The notes beneath the pieces are model-generated. The model was given only the letters and a program-made list of their open reading frames with translations. It searched no databases and had not been told where the DNA came from. From Archegozetes longisetosus (taxonomy: Eukaryota > Arthropoda > Arachnida > Sarcoptiformes > Trhypochthoniidae): a stretch of 64,000 nt of DNA. The position numbers and the translations under genes were made by a program. The stretch covers positions 4,574,001 through 4,638,000 of the forward strand of contig JAEMBT020000005.1 of assembly GCA_018873245.2 (NCBI GenBank). The letters are read 5' to 3'. Below are positions 22,798 to 36,040 of the stretch, piece by piece. Positions within the stretch are counted from its first letter, which is position 1. Every line of letters starts with the position of its first letter.

Positions 22798-22846
<49 letters not shown>

Positions 22847-25800
22847 GACTACAGTATATGCACTCACAGTATATATAGAGCTAAAAAGTTGCCAATAAGT
22901 AGTGGAGAGATTGGGTTTTGTCAAATATACTAAAGTTAGTATGACAAGAGTATTGTTGAATGTTATGGGATGTTGCAGTGAATACAGTTCTGAATGGCTA
23001 TAGTCTATCTGGACTAAGTATACAGTCTGCATGAATTGCAGCTGCAAATATATATAGCATTAAACGCAGTATTACACATAGCCTTATACATAGCATCATA
23101 CATAGCCTCATATATAGCATTATATATATAGCATTATATATTGGCTTTATATTTAGTATTTCGAGTGTAACAGTTTTCCAGTCATGTAGTATTGTTCATG
23201 TTATTATTATTGTCACTCTTATCATCATTTGATCGAAACATCATTTTGAAAGCTTCACTCCTCCTCTATATTATGGTCCAGTTTTTACGTAAGGCATCGA
23301 ATCCTTCTGTCGCGTGTCTCTACAACTAGTCCATGGTAATGATAATGATGTGCATCATATAAATAAATGCATATTAGAGTATATTCAACAAATCATGCCA
23401 ATGAACGGAGCAGTACAAACCCGATAACCTTGGGATAAAAACTAGCTATACTTTTTTCTTCCACTTATGTCAGACTAGTTTCTCTCGTTTTGTGAACATT
23501 AACGACATCGACAATTGTGGAGAGTCTACCAAACTGTAGAGTGCGTACCAGAACTCTAGGGTATAGCAAACTTGTGAGAGTATAGCAAACTGTAGAGACT
23601 ACTAAACTATAGAGACTATGCTAAACTATAGAGAATATATTAAACTTGCGAGAATATATTAAACTTGCGAGAATATAGCTAAACTTGCGAGAATATAGCA
23701 AACTTGCGAGAGTATAGCAAACTTGCGAGAGTACACCAAACTGTAGAGAGTATACCAGAACTGTAGAGAGTGTACGTAACTAAAAAGAGGCTTGTCGTAA
23801 ATCATAACATTGAGCTAACACTATTGCGTCTATTGAAAAGGGAATGAACTAAGATAAGGTCATGAGGTTGTCCGGGATCTGGTTTGGTTTCCTAAGCAGT
23901 CCCAGTCTCAGTCCCAGGTGCGATCACATCCATCTCTCGCTCGAGCAACGGGACTTTCTTGCTCTTTCAGCTCATCAACAATCAAACTAGTGGTAGTTCT
24001 GATTACTGTCAGCAATAGTAGTAAGACTCCTATCAAGTCAGCCTTTCCTCTAACTTAGCAGTAGTAAAACTGCTATCAAACTCACTTTTGCTCAAAACTT
24101 AGCAGTAGTAAGGCTAGTATGAAACAAGACTGCTATGAAACTCGCTTTGCTTAAATGTTAGCAGTAGTAAGGCTCCTATGAAATGGGGCTTTGCTAGAAG
24201 TTAATGCAAAGTTTTTTGGGAGTGTTTAAAGTTTAGATTCATATGTTGGATGTGATGCTCACTTGAGCTGTTGTGCAGCCAAACACGTTCGGCCTGAGGC
24301 ACCAAAATAATGCCAATATCTTGAGTGAACTTTTAAAACCTGGCCACTACTCACAACTTTCAAAAGTCAATGTCACTTCTTATGTCACTTATTCTTCTTC
24401 TATTATACCTAAAAAGATTAACTATTATTTTTCTCTTTACTTAAACCACTTTTTCTATTAAGTCTTAACTTATGAGTCAGGATTTAAGACTTGACTTTGC
24501 CATCTATATGATTATATAGAGTGTCAAATACGTTAAATTGGATATGGCATTAACTAAAAAGTTTGGAAAATAGGATAAAAAAATACAAGTTTGTTGTTTT
24601 TAAAAGTAGTGTATCAAAACAAATCTTCATAACACACACATACCATATATCACATATAGCATATAACTTCTCCATTACAATAACTCATTAGAGTAAGTGG
24701 AGGCAACCAAACATTGTATAAACTTACACAATCTCAAGAATAGATGCTCAACTCTTCAGTAAACTCTAACTCAAATATACTTAGCTTGGTCACCAAGCTA
24801 TGGGTGCATAAAATCACTACAATGTATACTTTACGGGCTGAATACAAATCTGTATACTTTGGTTGAGTTAAGAGAGAAAATGTCAAGTTTTTTGCCAAAT
24901 GAAAAATGATTTTAAATGACAAATCACGTCTACTGACTCAGATTGATTCTGGTAATGTAAAAGAGCTAATACAAAACAACATATCCCCCACCAAATCCTA
25001 TAAAGTTCTATCTCTATCTCACTTCTATGAGAGATAGCACTTCATAGTACTTAACTGATCGTATACTAGACTAATACAACTGAACTATACTCTATGAGAG
25101 ATAGCACTCAACCAATCGTACATTAGACTAACACAACTAAACTATACTCTATATGAGAAGTCCTTCAAGCAAAATCTGCATTATTTTCCACTAATGGTAT
25201 TCTCATTTAGTCCATCCGGGAATTCAATTCAATTGAAAATTTGGTGATCACAGTATAAAAGAAAGAAAAAAGTCGAGAACTAATTAGATGATAAAACTTT
25301 AGAATCGAAAACTTTTGCATCACATTTGGAAAAGTTGGGCGCTTTCAATGGCTTAATGACTGGGCCTATCAGTTACTGCTTATTTGGTCCTAACATTTTG
25401 TTCATTTACCTGCTTTTTATTCAGTGTCTCTCACTCACTCTCTCTCTCTCTCTCACTTTCTCTCTGACTCTCACTGAATCTCTCTTTTTCCTTTAGCCAT
25501 CTAATGACCAAAATGCGTGCACCACAACCGCGACCCTCAAATATCCTCAAATAAATCTAATGTATCGTATTTGAGGAGAAAAACATACGAGAAAACAATT
25601 GTTGAATAGTCTAAAAAAAGTGTCAGTTGCGCCCATAAGTTTTCATAGAAAAATGTATAAAAAAATATATGAAAAAAAGATTTGAAAGCAAACTGGCAGC
25701 GCATTATCAGCGCATTATTAGTGTGTATACGAATGATAATCAGTTGCACACTTTGTAGACCTTGTGTTGTGCCATACAATACAGTTTAGAGCAATTTTGA

Positions 25801-26398
25801 GCACTTAAGAAAATACATGAAATACATGAAGCACTAGTACGTGACCATAAGTATAGAGCCGAAGTGTAGAGCCGAAGTATAGAGCCTAATGTAATATATT
25901 ATATAGATTGCTATTGAATGCAACATCAAAAATAACAATGTAATATCAGTCAGACTGTCTTCTTTTTGGCTCTTGGTGACCCTTTAATGACCCCGAAGTG
26001 CTGCGCGAATCAAAAGATATAATTTCTATTTTTATCATTGGCCACTTATTTTTTCTAAACTGGTTTCTGGTTTTCTGATGTCGACGTTTTTAATACAGTT
26101 TAATATATATATTGTATGCTCTGATACACGAACTTAATTCATTGGAACCACTCCCAAATAACCGTAAAATGTCAAATATAAGATTAGCGGTGACCTTGAA
26201 TGGATTAATATAAAACTAAGAGTGTCTTCTCTACCATCAGTTTCTTGTACACCAACTTCTCTATCATGACTTTCTTGTATACCAACTTATCTGAGCATAA
26301 GTGAGGCCGGACAGACACTTGATGCCAATGTAATTGATGCCAGTGATAGCTAATAGATTATAGGGTGGCAAATGTTGAGAAGTTGGGCCCGAACCGAA

Positions 26399-26438
<40 letters not shown>

Positions 26439-27046
26439 GTATCAACTTATTTAATGTATGGCCTCATCCACAAAAAGTAGTTTTTGCCTTTTCATGGCTT
26501 TAGCTATAATCTAAAGTTCAATAAACCCTAAGAGGTTCAAAGGGAAAAGTTGTCAAATCCCAATCGCCAAATTTGTATGTATATTATATTTATTCATAGG
26601 GCAACAACAACTGATTGGCAAGAGAAATTCAGTTTTTCAGTTTTCATAACTTTAGCCTAAGTTTTTTTCGAAGGCAGATCTCTGTGACTCTTTTGTGTTT
26701 AGTTTGTGCGAGGCTGAGTCAAAACGATAATGGCATTTCGTTTCACGGTTTTCATTACGTAGAGTAACGATTATGATGTCCAGGGCTTCGGTTTTATTAG
26801 AACCTTTCCTGTCATATTATATTAGAGAAGTTTGAAAATATATGATTCTCGTAAAATAGCAACATTTCAGTCGTCAAACCAACACTCTTCATACTCTGTG
26901 CATTACTGTATAACATAAACTTCAATATAAAAAGAATTTTTGATCACTATCTCAGTTCCACTAACTTTCTCTTTCTCTTTTGCTCTCTCTCCTCTCACTC
27001 TCTTCTGCTCTCTCTCTCTCTCTCTCTCTCTCACTCACTCACTCAC

Positions 27047-27130
<84 letters not shown>

Positions 27131-30100
27131 CTTGATCACTTCACTTTAGCGATGCTTGTCAGGTACGAAACATTGAATTTAATAGAGTACAGTAGTATTG
27201 CTGTCCATAATTTAAAAAGCAATGGTATACGAGTAACTGTTGATAATGTTTGAAAAGTTACATGACAAAAACAAATATTGTTGATAATAAAAAATAACTG
27301 AGTGGGAGTTACCTCGCGTGAAAAGTTGAGAAAATTCAGAAAAATAAGTATATCATCAAGACAGTTGATTGTGCGAAACGAGGATTACAAAAGCCATTAA
27401 ATAGTAGAGAGTTTCTCTAGCATTAATAGAATATTATTTAGTTTGAAAGATAGAAAATCGTTTTTATTAGCCATTAAATGAGCAAATCTGCATGAGTGTA
27501 GAGTTAGCTAATGATAAGAGCGCATAACCGCATTCAGTTAGTTTTGGTGCCAGAGCTAGATTTGTGGCAACAGTTTTACTACTGTTTGCTGAGACACCAT
27601 AAACATTGTGATTTACGAGTTGCTCACTCAATAGATGCTAGCATTCAGTACTAATAAATACATTTCTGCGCTAATAAATTCAAATTTGTGTAAAGGGACG
27701 CGAATCAAGCAAAAGAAATTATAACAGTAAAGATACTGTTTTTGTATTTATAACATCTAGGCATACAATACAAGTATCTCTATCTCATTTTCCGACCCTT
27801 TTATGAGACTAAAGAGTGTATAGTGAGATAAGCAGCGCTCTTCAAACATATGCTATTCTATCTTCACTTATGATTATGATGACAATAATTTCTCTTTGAG
27901 TTTGTCGTTAATGGCAGAGAGCATTGGTATGAAATCAGATATCAGAAAAGTATATTAAGACTTAAACCGTATACTCTGTCTATATATAATCGGAAAATAT
28001 ATTGAATTTAGTTACTCGAAAGTAGTAAAAATAAGGCACCAAATTTGATTACTCCTACTTTCATCATCACATATACTCTTCAACAATAATAATGGTCGCA
28101 AAGCCAATAATTTTGTTGGATTTGATACGCGATTCATTGTTCTAGACTTTAGCGAACAATAAAATTGGGAGTCAGAAGAGTCAGAATTATATTGTATGTT
28201 ACCATTAGGAGCGTATGTATAGTTACTATTAGCGCCTTATGTATTCCTGCAACCAATATTTATTTATTACCCAAACGACTCCCATTCATACACTTAACAT
28301 TTACTTAACTTTTTAATATTCAACTTCATTCAATCCAACGCTTTATGCTTTCACTTCTAGATAAGCATTCAATTTGTTATAATTTGTAATGACTTTTCTT
28401 ATCAACGAGAGGACAACTTAGACTATTACTAAATTATGTATGATTTTTAGGTGTGACATCCGCTCAATCATCATTGAGTTACGCTCAAGACATAAGATTG
28501 CCATCTCCTCTATCATCGCTTTCTTTTAGCTCACAAATGAGCGGTAGAGTTACCGCTGCACCGCATCCACTCAATCAGTCTCATCCAAACCATCCGAATC
28601 ATCCCAATCCAAACCAACCGTTACCTGATGTCGTCAATATAGAGCCCGTACGAATGCGTTTGGCCAACGGTCACAGTCATGCCAGGCGTGCTGTTTCAGT
28701 GAGTTTGCCCATCGATGCCGAAACCATCAGATCTGTTGGGATGAGTTTGAGAAGAATCAGCGAGGAGTTTGAGATCTCGAACTCTAGAATGGTATGAAAA
28801 GTGTTTTATTAATTGATAGCAATCTTGAAGTTGAGTAACTGTTGCATAAATATTGCAATTTTTCCGTGAAATGCACTTAAGATGCTGTGGCTTAAAGACT
28901 TAGGGATAGAAACAAAATGCAATTAAGGATATGTTTGTTTATAAAATCGACACTAAACCACTTGAGTGCAATATTTTATATTTTTAACTAAGTTCGTCAA
29001 ATAATTTGGTGAACGCCAAATGGTTTCTAGTTGATTTAATTAATGCATTTAAGGTTAGCTTAAAGAGCTTTAGCTAAACTGTGTAAGAGCTGAATGGTGT
29101 AGTTTGAAAATCGTGCAACTGAGCTGTATTGAAAATCGCGTAACTGAGCTCTATGATAACTTGAAATCGTCTAACTGAGCTGAATCATGTAACTTGAAAA
29201 TCGTCTAACTTCAATGCAATAGTGAGAGAAATTGAAGCATTTTTTCTGCATGTCAGACCCGTTGTACATCTGGAAAGCCATTTGGATGTTATGTTTAAAA
29301 ATAGAAATTTTTAGCCAAAAATCTTAGTCGAGTAGATAACCCATAACGTATGCAAAGAAAAATGAATAAAGACACTGAATCTTAAGACAATTCTCTCATA
29401 AACTCAAGAATGCGTAACCAAAGGCGTTCGAAGTCATTGTAACCCGCAATAACTATTATTTCGAGGTATGCCTCACACACTCATTTACGAAAAGATAATT
29501 TACTGCTCTTTTAAAAAAGAGCATCCACTCAATCAGTACTCACAATAGATATGATGTTTCTCTAAAGTTGAAGTCATCCACTCTCTAAAGACAAACTGAT
29601 GCTCTCCATACACAAACTCATGCTCTCCAAAGACAAACTAATGTTTCTCTAAAGATCGACTGATCTTATCTTAAACTTTCTGCTCTCACAAACTCATCAT
29701 TGGATTTGATTAATGCGATGATGGGTTTTGTTAGTGGAGAGAGAGAGAGAGAGAGAGAGAGAAATAATTATGGACAAAAGCAATGACTGAAATGAAGCAC
29801 CTAATTAGCGGTTTTGTTGTAAATAGAATGAGTGTGATATCGGTTGAATGCTCACCTCTCGATCGGAGAAAATTTGTGACGGACTGGCTGACAAAATAGG
29901 CGTTAAATAAAAGTTAGTGCAAGTTAACACATGCAAACTTTGAAATGACTAAATTAACGTCTTTAGTCAACTTGGTAAAACTTGTTCTAACTATTTGTTT
30001 AATATAACATAATATATCCCTAACTGTACAGATCAGTGAACATCCATTTAAGCCCAGGCGAAGACTTGTTATTTTTTGCATCAAATAAAGGGGAAACAAA

Positions 30101-31877
30101 CCTTAAAATGACCCATAATTAAGAATTTAACGAAATAAAGGTTAGAAAAGCTATACGAGTATCAAAGCTATGAGAGCTACTAAAGGCTAGAAAAGTTATG
30201 AAAGCTACTAAAAGCTAGAAAACGCAGCAAAACTGCTAAAGCTAGCAGAGGCTAGTAAGGTTGACATGACGTGGGAAAGTATAAAAGAAAGAAAATTTGT
30301 TATATTAAAAAAATTCGAGTTCAAACATACATGAGAATGTTTAGATTAAAGAACTCTTCTGGCAAGTTAGCTTTAATTTTGCGATACCATTATATTTTAA
30401 ATAAATTATAGCTGTATTATTATCCCTACAAATACGTTCAATGCCTTACTTTAAAGCCAAACTTATCCTTCAACTTATAATTTATTGATAGCTTTTCCGA
30501 TTCATGTTTCCAGAGGTTTGACCGGAAAACACCTGCAATTGTTTTCTCTGATGCATTGATGCGTAATGACATAACGTTAAACTTACAGTTCAGTTAAATC
30601 TTACAGTTTGTTAGCTGCAAAAAAATCATCCAAATAACAACATATAAGTTTAATTTGGTTAAGTTCAGAGGAGAAAAGTATGGATTAGCTACCTATGAAT
30701 GTCTATAATTTAAGTGTTGAAGTAGTCAAACCTTGGGTAACCTTTAGTATAACCTCTGGTAGGGCTGCTCCACCAACCCAACCACCCTCTACTCACACTC
30801 GTCCGGGAGAGTGCAAGAGGGGAACAGTAGAAGAGAGTATTTCTAAGGGTAACATAACAAGAATCGAGACATACATATATACGCATATATACATACACAC
30901 ATATATACACATATATACCCACTACACATATACGCATCCATATATTCACTACATTAGAGGCACAATAAATGATTTTTTCCCCTGTTAACCATTTTGAACA
31001 GCTTTCCCTTCTTGATAGTAGCTGTAAGTTGTTGATCCAGATAAAAAATAAAACTTACTCCAGAACATTGGCTCTCTTTGAATGCATGGATCAAAGTTTG
31101 CACGAGCGAGAGCTCTGTCTCGACCCGGGAATGACGTCAATAGTGCTATGGGTTCCCCATCTCTCACTCTTTTGATTGCAAGCATATGTCTTATATTATT
31201 TTCATCCTCATCTTGTCCTCCACCCAATATCATCAGCATAAGGCCATATTAGTGTCCCTGAACTTAAGGATCGAGCAATGAGCCAAATCGCAACTTAAGC
31301 TAATTAAGAACTTTCAAATCACGAACCATCGATCGTGTGTATGGAGTTAGGTTACAAACACCAAGTTTTCTTACTTTACAGCCGCCTCTCTGTAACCTTA
31401 TCGCTGCCAACCATCGGACTCCGGGCTCAGACTAGCCATCATTTTGCACTAGCTCTGCACGTGGCACTTGTCCACTATTTCAACTTTCATCAGCCCTAAC
31501 TGCCATCAGCTCTAACTTGCATGAGCCTTAATTTTATAACCATTAGGTCTCATCCCAATCATTAGAACTATAATGATTTGGATTATAATTTGATTTTTCT
31601 AACCATCAAACATACAAAAGCGTTTATAATGAGTGTAAACTAGATGTAAAACTAGATTTGCAAAGTCAGCAAAAAGTAATTGTTTAAGACATTATTCTTG
31701 TTTGTTAAATTTTAGATGTTATCAAACTCAGAGCCGCGATCTCATGGAATGGTAGGCAATATATTTGCATCAGTAAGACTGTCACGTCGGTCATTATCGT
31801 CACGCTTTAGATCACATCACTTTAATCTAAACGGTCGACAGAGATCTTTCTCAACAAACGACGCACCAGAAGAGTAA
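21218..31877 (+). CDS. Candidate BH3-only (BIM-like) apoptosis regulator, three exons
   Basis: Exons 21218-22019, 28451-28791 and 31716-31877 join with GT-AG junctions and matching phases (1, then 0) to about 434 aa. Most of the protein is low-complexity and Ser/Pro/Asn-rich: a polyproline run near residues 36-48, a DSGYEAS motif near 51-57 and an acidic stretch near 120-150. The one recognisable motif is at residues 363-374: VGMSLRRISEEF. It fits the BH3 pattern of hydrophobic, x3, Leu, xx, hydrophobic, small, acidic, acidic, hydrophobic, and closely resembles the BIM core LRRIGDEF. Known BH3-only proteins use this helix to bind the groove of BCL2-family proteins at mitochondria. The C-terminus after the motif is basic and Ser/Arg-rich without a clear membrane anchor. 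Start: ATG 21218 lies just after a good acceptor-like site (TTGTTACTAG), so an upstream UTR exon is possible; ATG 21236 is the alternative. The gene model is solid; the function is inferred from one motif. Confidence 0.77.
22801..22841 (+). repeat. (GA)n tract in the first BH3-gene intron
   Basis: About 20 AG/GA dinucleotides without interruption, inside the 6.4-kb first intron. The complementary (CT)n tract lies 4.2 kb downstream in the same intron. Confidence 0.95.
23519..23785. repeat. Minisatellite, 17-20 bp unit
   Basis: About 14 degenerate copies of a unit like AACTTGCGAGAGTATAGCA, alternating with AACTGTAGAGAGTATACCA variants, within the first BH3-gene intron. Two sequence subtypes occupy the flanks and the centre of the array, suggesting local duplication after divergence. 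Confidence 0.8.
24000..24200. repeat. Degenerate repeat of about 60 bp, three copies
   Basis: Three related copies share TTAGCAGTAGTAA followed by CTGCTATGAAACTC-like sequence, inside the first BH3-gene intron. No coding frame is maintained. Confidence 0.6.
26407..26436. repeat. (AT)n microsatellite
   Basis: About 14 uninterrupted AT dinucleotides within the first BH3-gene intron. Confidence 0.9.
27007..27127 (+). repeat. Long (CT)n tract in the first BH3-gene intron
   Basis: About 120 bp of CT dinucleotides interrupted only by a short CACT run and single-base changes. It is complementary to the (GA)n tract at 22801 in the same intron and to a further (GA)n at about 29737 in the next intron. 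The open frames through it are low-complexity artefacts. Confidence 0.95.
28735..28770 (+). other. BH3 motif coding segment
   Basis: Encodes VGMSLRRISEEF. The four hydrophobic positions are Val, Leu, Ile and Phe at BH3 spacing, with Ser at the small position and Glu in place of the usual Asp. Arg-Arg follows the invariant Leu exactly as in vertebrate BIM. The segment lies 7 codons before the end of exon 2, so the motif sits near an exon boundary. Confidence 0.8.
29737..29762 (+). repeat. (GA)n microsatellite in the second BH3-gene intron
   Basis: About 12-13 GA dinucleotides in the 2.9-kb second intron. Confidence 0.9.
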
Positions 31878-32828
31878 ATGATTCCAATGAATACATCTTT
31901 TCTGACCAAAGAATCAACTCATCAATGAATTAGCGAAATGTCATCTGATCTCTGATTTGTTGAGAAAGTAATTCATACTTAGTCACCACTTTGTTGTAAA
32001 ATATTTTGTATAGGCTTTTACCACATTATATTATTAACTAAATTTATATGAAATATAAGTTTATATAATATTCAATATTATTCTAAACTTTATGAAACTC
32101 TTTGAGAGCATTTCTAAAAGATTTCTGCTTTTAGTTTAAAAATCCCTACACTCAAAAACTTAATGATCTGCGATAGCAGCCAGAAGTAATGCGTTGTGAT
32201 GCCATACTTTCCATTAGACCATAATATATTCGATATTGCGAAACTTATAGAATATTCAATATAGTAACTAAAGCAAATGAGAAATTAAATTTAGCAAAAA
32301 ATTCATGTTTATGATAGAGGGGTTGACATAGCAACAGCGATTTTCTAGTTGCTATTACGGATTATTAAGTTTACAACTGTAAAGTAAGTTATTTGTGCTT
32401 AAAAATGCCTTATCTCACACCAATGTCTTTCATATCAACATTGGATTGATTATAATTATAGTGTCAAACTATTAATTTTGAAAACATAGTCATAAAGTAA
32501 ATCATCAAAAAAGGTATTTCAATTTCATACATTATATGCCATACGGTCTGTGAAACTGAAAGTGTTTATTACAAAAGTTAATAATAAGTACTCTATAGAT
32601 AATACTGTATAGAGAGGAGACGTTTTAGACTAAGTTTAATACAATGGCCACACATTTCAACACATTTTTATGTGATCTCGATAACAATGTGATCAGCAAA
32701 AAGAGCAATCAGTCAAAGTTAACTTTATGATTAATATCAGTTTTGGCTCATTTCAATCAACTTTAATCCCATTTGATGTTACGTTTTTCTATATCTGTTT
32801 CAATTATCAATCATTAAAGCAATATAAC

Positions 32829-33110
32829 TGTTTCAAACGTTATATCACTTTAGTTAACTTCTAATATCATAATTCAAACGTTATATCATTTCAGTTAACT
32901 CCAAATATCATTCTAAACGTTTGTATGATTTCAGTTAACTTCAAATATCATAATTAAGACTTGGAATATATGCATTAGCCTCTTATTTGGTGATTTAAAA
33001 ATGAATAATTCTGATTGGTCAACTATATGATAAATGCATATAATTCCTAGCCTTAATCATAATTGAAGACGTTTATGACTTCAATTAACTTAAAATATCA
33101 TAATTGAACG
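32829..33110. repeat. Tandem repeat of about 55-60 bp, at least three copies
   Basis: Copies share CAAACGTTATATCA, TTTCAGTTAACTTC and AAATATCATAATT in the same order. Three lie between 32829 and 32960 and a further diverged copy near 33060-33110 after an unrelated insert. Confidence 0.65.
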
Positions 33111-35949
33111 AATAATTGATTTTGTTTTTCTTACATAAAATTAAGACTTATTGTAATATAATATTTATATAAAACATGTTTTACTTATGTAAAAATTCAT
33201 ATTTCAAAGAAGGTTTACTTATTATGTGTGACATCGAATATCGTATTTCTATCTAATGGATCGGTCTTTTAGCTAATTTTGTAATATTTTTCAAGTTTGA
33301 ATTATATTGAAATAAAGCTTTTTTAAACATGGAGTTCCAATTTCAGTTTCAATTGTATTGAAATAAATCTGTTTTTAAATCCTGAGTTTAAATTCTAGTT
33401 CGAATTATAGTTAGAATTGATTATAGTCCGAGTTGATTATAGTTTCAATTGATTATACTCACAATTTATTCGAGTGAGTCTAATGTGTGTTATATGTTTG
33501 CACGTCAACTGCAAATTAACGGTGTGCTAAATCTTATATTTAAATAAACATTATCGTTGTTTGAATTAGTATTGACAAGACTATCAGCCCTCGTTATGTC
33601 AGTCTTTCGTTAGACACTCAACACATTATTTCACGAAAATTACTTCCAGTTTTAATTCTAAACTTTTTGTGCACCGTTCATCTCAGGCATACATTATTTT
33701 TTTATTGTTTCCTCAATCTATTGAAAATTACCCAAAAACTGCAATTGACTGACAGATTGAAATAATTCATTTTAATGAACCGATCTTTTTGTCACACATA
33801 ACGGAAAAGCTTTGGTGCTCAGCAAATTAGACTGAAAATAACTTGAAGTAAAAATTGGTCATTTCAAGTGAGTCTGTTTGGAAATATTGAAACCGGAGGA
33901 CAAAAACGGAAAGGTTTTGACACTTTTGGTTATGCATATTTTCGAGTTTTACTTATTTTTTTAGCATTAAAGATGACAGTTAGTCAGTGTAAGTATTAAT
34001 GCGCAAACAGTACAGTAATTAAAAGGGAGCAGACAAGGCTTTTCTCGCTATAAGGCTCTATAAGTCTTCCCCTATAAGTCTCTCTATAAGTCTTCCTCTC
34101 TATAACACTCATCTCATTCCAGGACTTCTCGCTATAAGACTCTTTCTCACTCCAATGCATTAACAGGGAAATCAACTAAAACTATATGAAGCTTACACTC
34201 CGGGCTTTGCTTTGTCAGACAAGAACGTTTCATATCCATCTCTTTGGTCTTATGCCGCAACTATGTCATCTTCTAACATATGACATCTTTTATGAAGTTG
34301 AAGTTTTACGTTTTGTTCAATCAAAAAAATGTTAAATCAATCCATAAGTTCGCCGCAAATCTGTTTTACTTTAACATATAATCTAATTGATTACGAAAAA
34401 TTGATAATAAAAACTGACAAAAATATGATCCGAATATAATGATCCGTTATAGGCAACACTGGAGAGCGCAAAACTGACAAATCAAAGTCAAAGTGATCTT
34501 TGATCTTGTCCTTCTACTTTTCAGGGGTAATGAGTACATTTTTCTCAAGACATATCAGCTGAAACTTTCCATATTTTGCTGTATAACGCGTCTAAAATAG
34601 AGGAAAAACTAGCTTTAATTAAGTTCAAAGCTTCGTGTTTATAATGCAAAGTAAGCTGAAATGGCAGTAATGCGTAAAAAGTTAGCAGAGATCTTTTCAA
34701 TGCAAACTATATTATAAGTTGGGGTGAGTGCGATAAAGTGATATCTGTAATGCTAATTGAATAAGAGATAGGACTGTATAGCAATGACCCTCTGATATGG
34801 TGAAACTGCTCCCTAAGCCGTCTCCACATCTTACAGTATTACATCTTTAAAGATAGAAAATAGTTTGACATACTTTTAGCAATAAAAGTGTAGAATTGTT
34901 ACATTAGAGTCAGAATGCATGAACGTTTTATTACACTACTTATATTTGTGAGGAATTTTTCTATTCTTTTTTAACAGTAGAAAATGCCCTCTATTTTAAT
35001 GTGATGGTCATTTCAAATTGAAGCTGTAATTCATGTGACAATAGCCGACAATAGCCGGCAATAGAGAAAAAGCATCTCCAATATAATACTTATAAAATGT
35101 CAAAATATGAATGGGCTATCTTTAAATTATGACACTAAAAGTATTGCTACACCAGCTATTAACTGACTTAAAACGCTTTTTTCTCTTGTACTTCCCGTTT
35201 AAATGTGTCTCATTTTTGTTCACCGCATCCATAGAGCAGTTTCAGTTTCCCATAATTGTTCTGCACGTACACTTACTGACTCGTAAAACATGCATAGCTA
35301 CAAAGATTAACACCGTTGCTATGTTATTCTCCCTTTCATACACGTCAATTTCAGCTTAATTTCTAGCTGTGATTCTCTATTCAGCACAAAATGACTAAGA
35401 ACTCAATTTGGCATAATATGGATTTTTATGAGAAGATAAGAACGTTGGTATAAGAAGGCATCATTTCTGGTTGCTATGTGTCATTTTAAAATGATCGAAT
35501 ATACTGTACTGTACATCATGTTATCATGTTATCATGTTTGTAGTTTATATAAAGCTAGCATTTGTCCAAATGTTTAATACATAGCATTTTTCTTACACTC
35601 AATTCAAATATATCTCGTTTCTCTCAAGACATTTTTATGTCAACTGATTTGTAATGTTTGCGATGCACTAAACTAAACATCAATTCAATAGAGAAAAAGT
35701 GTGTCAAATATTGGTGGAGAGATTCATATACTCTGTAGTGACGATTAGGTGCAAATAAGATTAGATAATGCAATCATATCAGATGAGAGTACAATTGGAG
35801 TATTGCAAACAGAATCGAAACACCATTTATCACATATGAAGCATTAATCTTACCCGCAATGCAGCCGACACAAGCTTTGGAGATGAAATATATTTACTTT
35901 TGGTGATCATTAGTTAAACTGGTGACACATGCATATAATCACAAAATGC

Positions 35950-36040
35950 ATTGTGCTTACAGTGCTTACAGTGCGAGCAGTGCTTACAGTGCTCACAGTC
36001 AATGCTTACAGTGCTCACAGTCAATGCTTACAGTTTAGGT
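35950..36040. repeat. 9-10 bp tandem repeat (CAGTGCTTA)
   Basis: About nine copies of GTGCTTACA / GTGCTCACA, with the last copies grouped into a higher-order unit including AGTCAAT. Confidence 0.8.

Noticed and set aside
26940..27149. 69-codon open frame through the CT tract
   Set aside because: It is a Leu/Ser dipeptide repeat generated by (CT)n; no coding signal.
31132..31139. Perfect TGACGTCA (CRE) palindrome
   Set aside because: An 8-mer palindrome is expected about once by chance in a window of this size, and it lies in an intron with no other promoter-like feature.
30985..31239. Minus-strand 84-codon frame in the second BH3-gene intron, in a locally more GC-rich patch
   Set aside because: No family recognised and no supporting exon structure; could be part of an old repeat, but I cannot support a gene.
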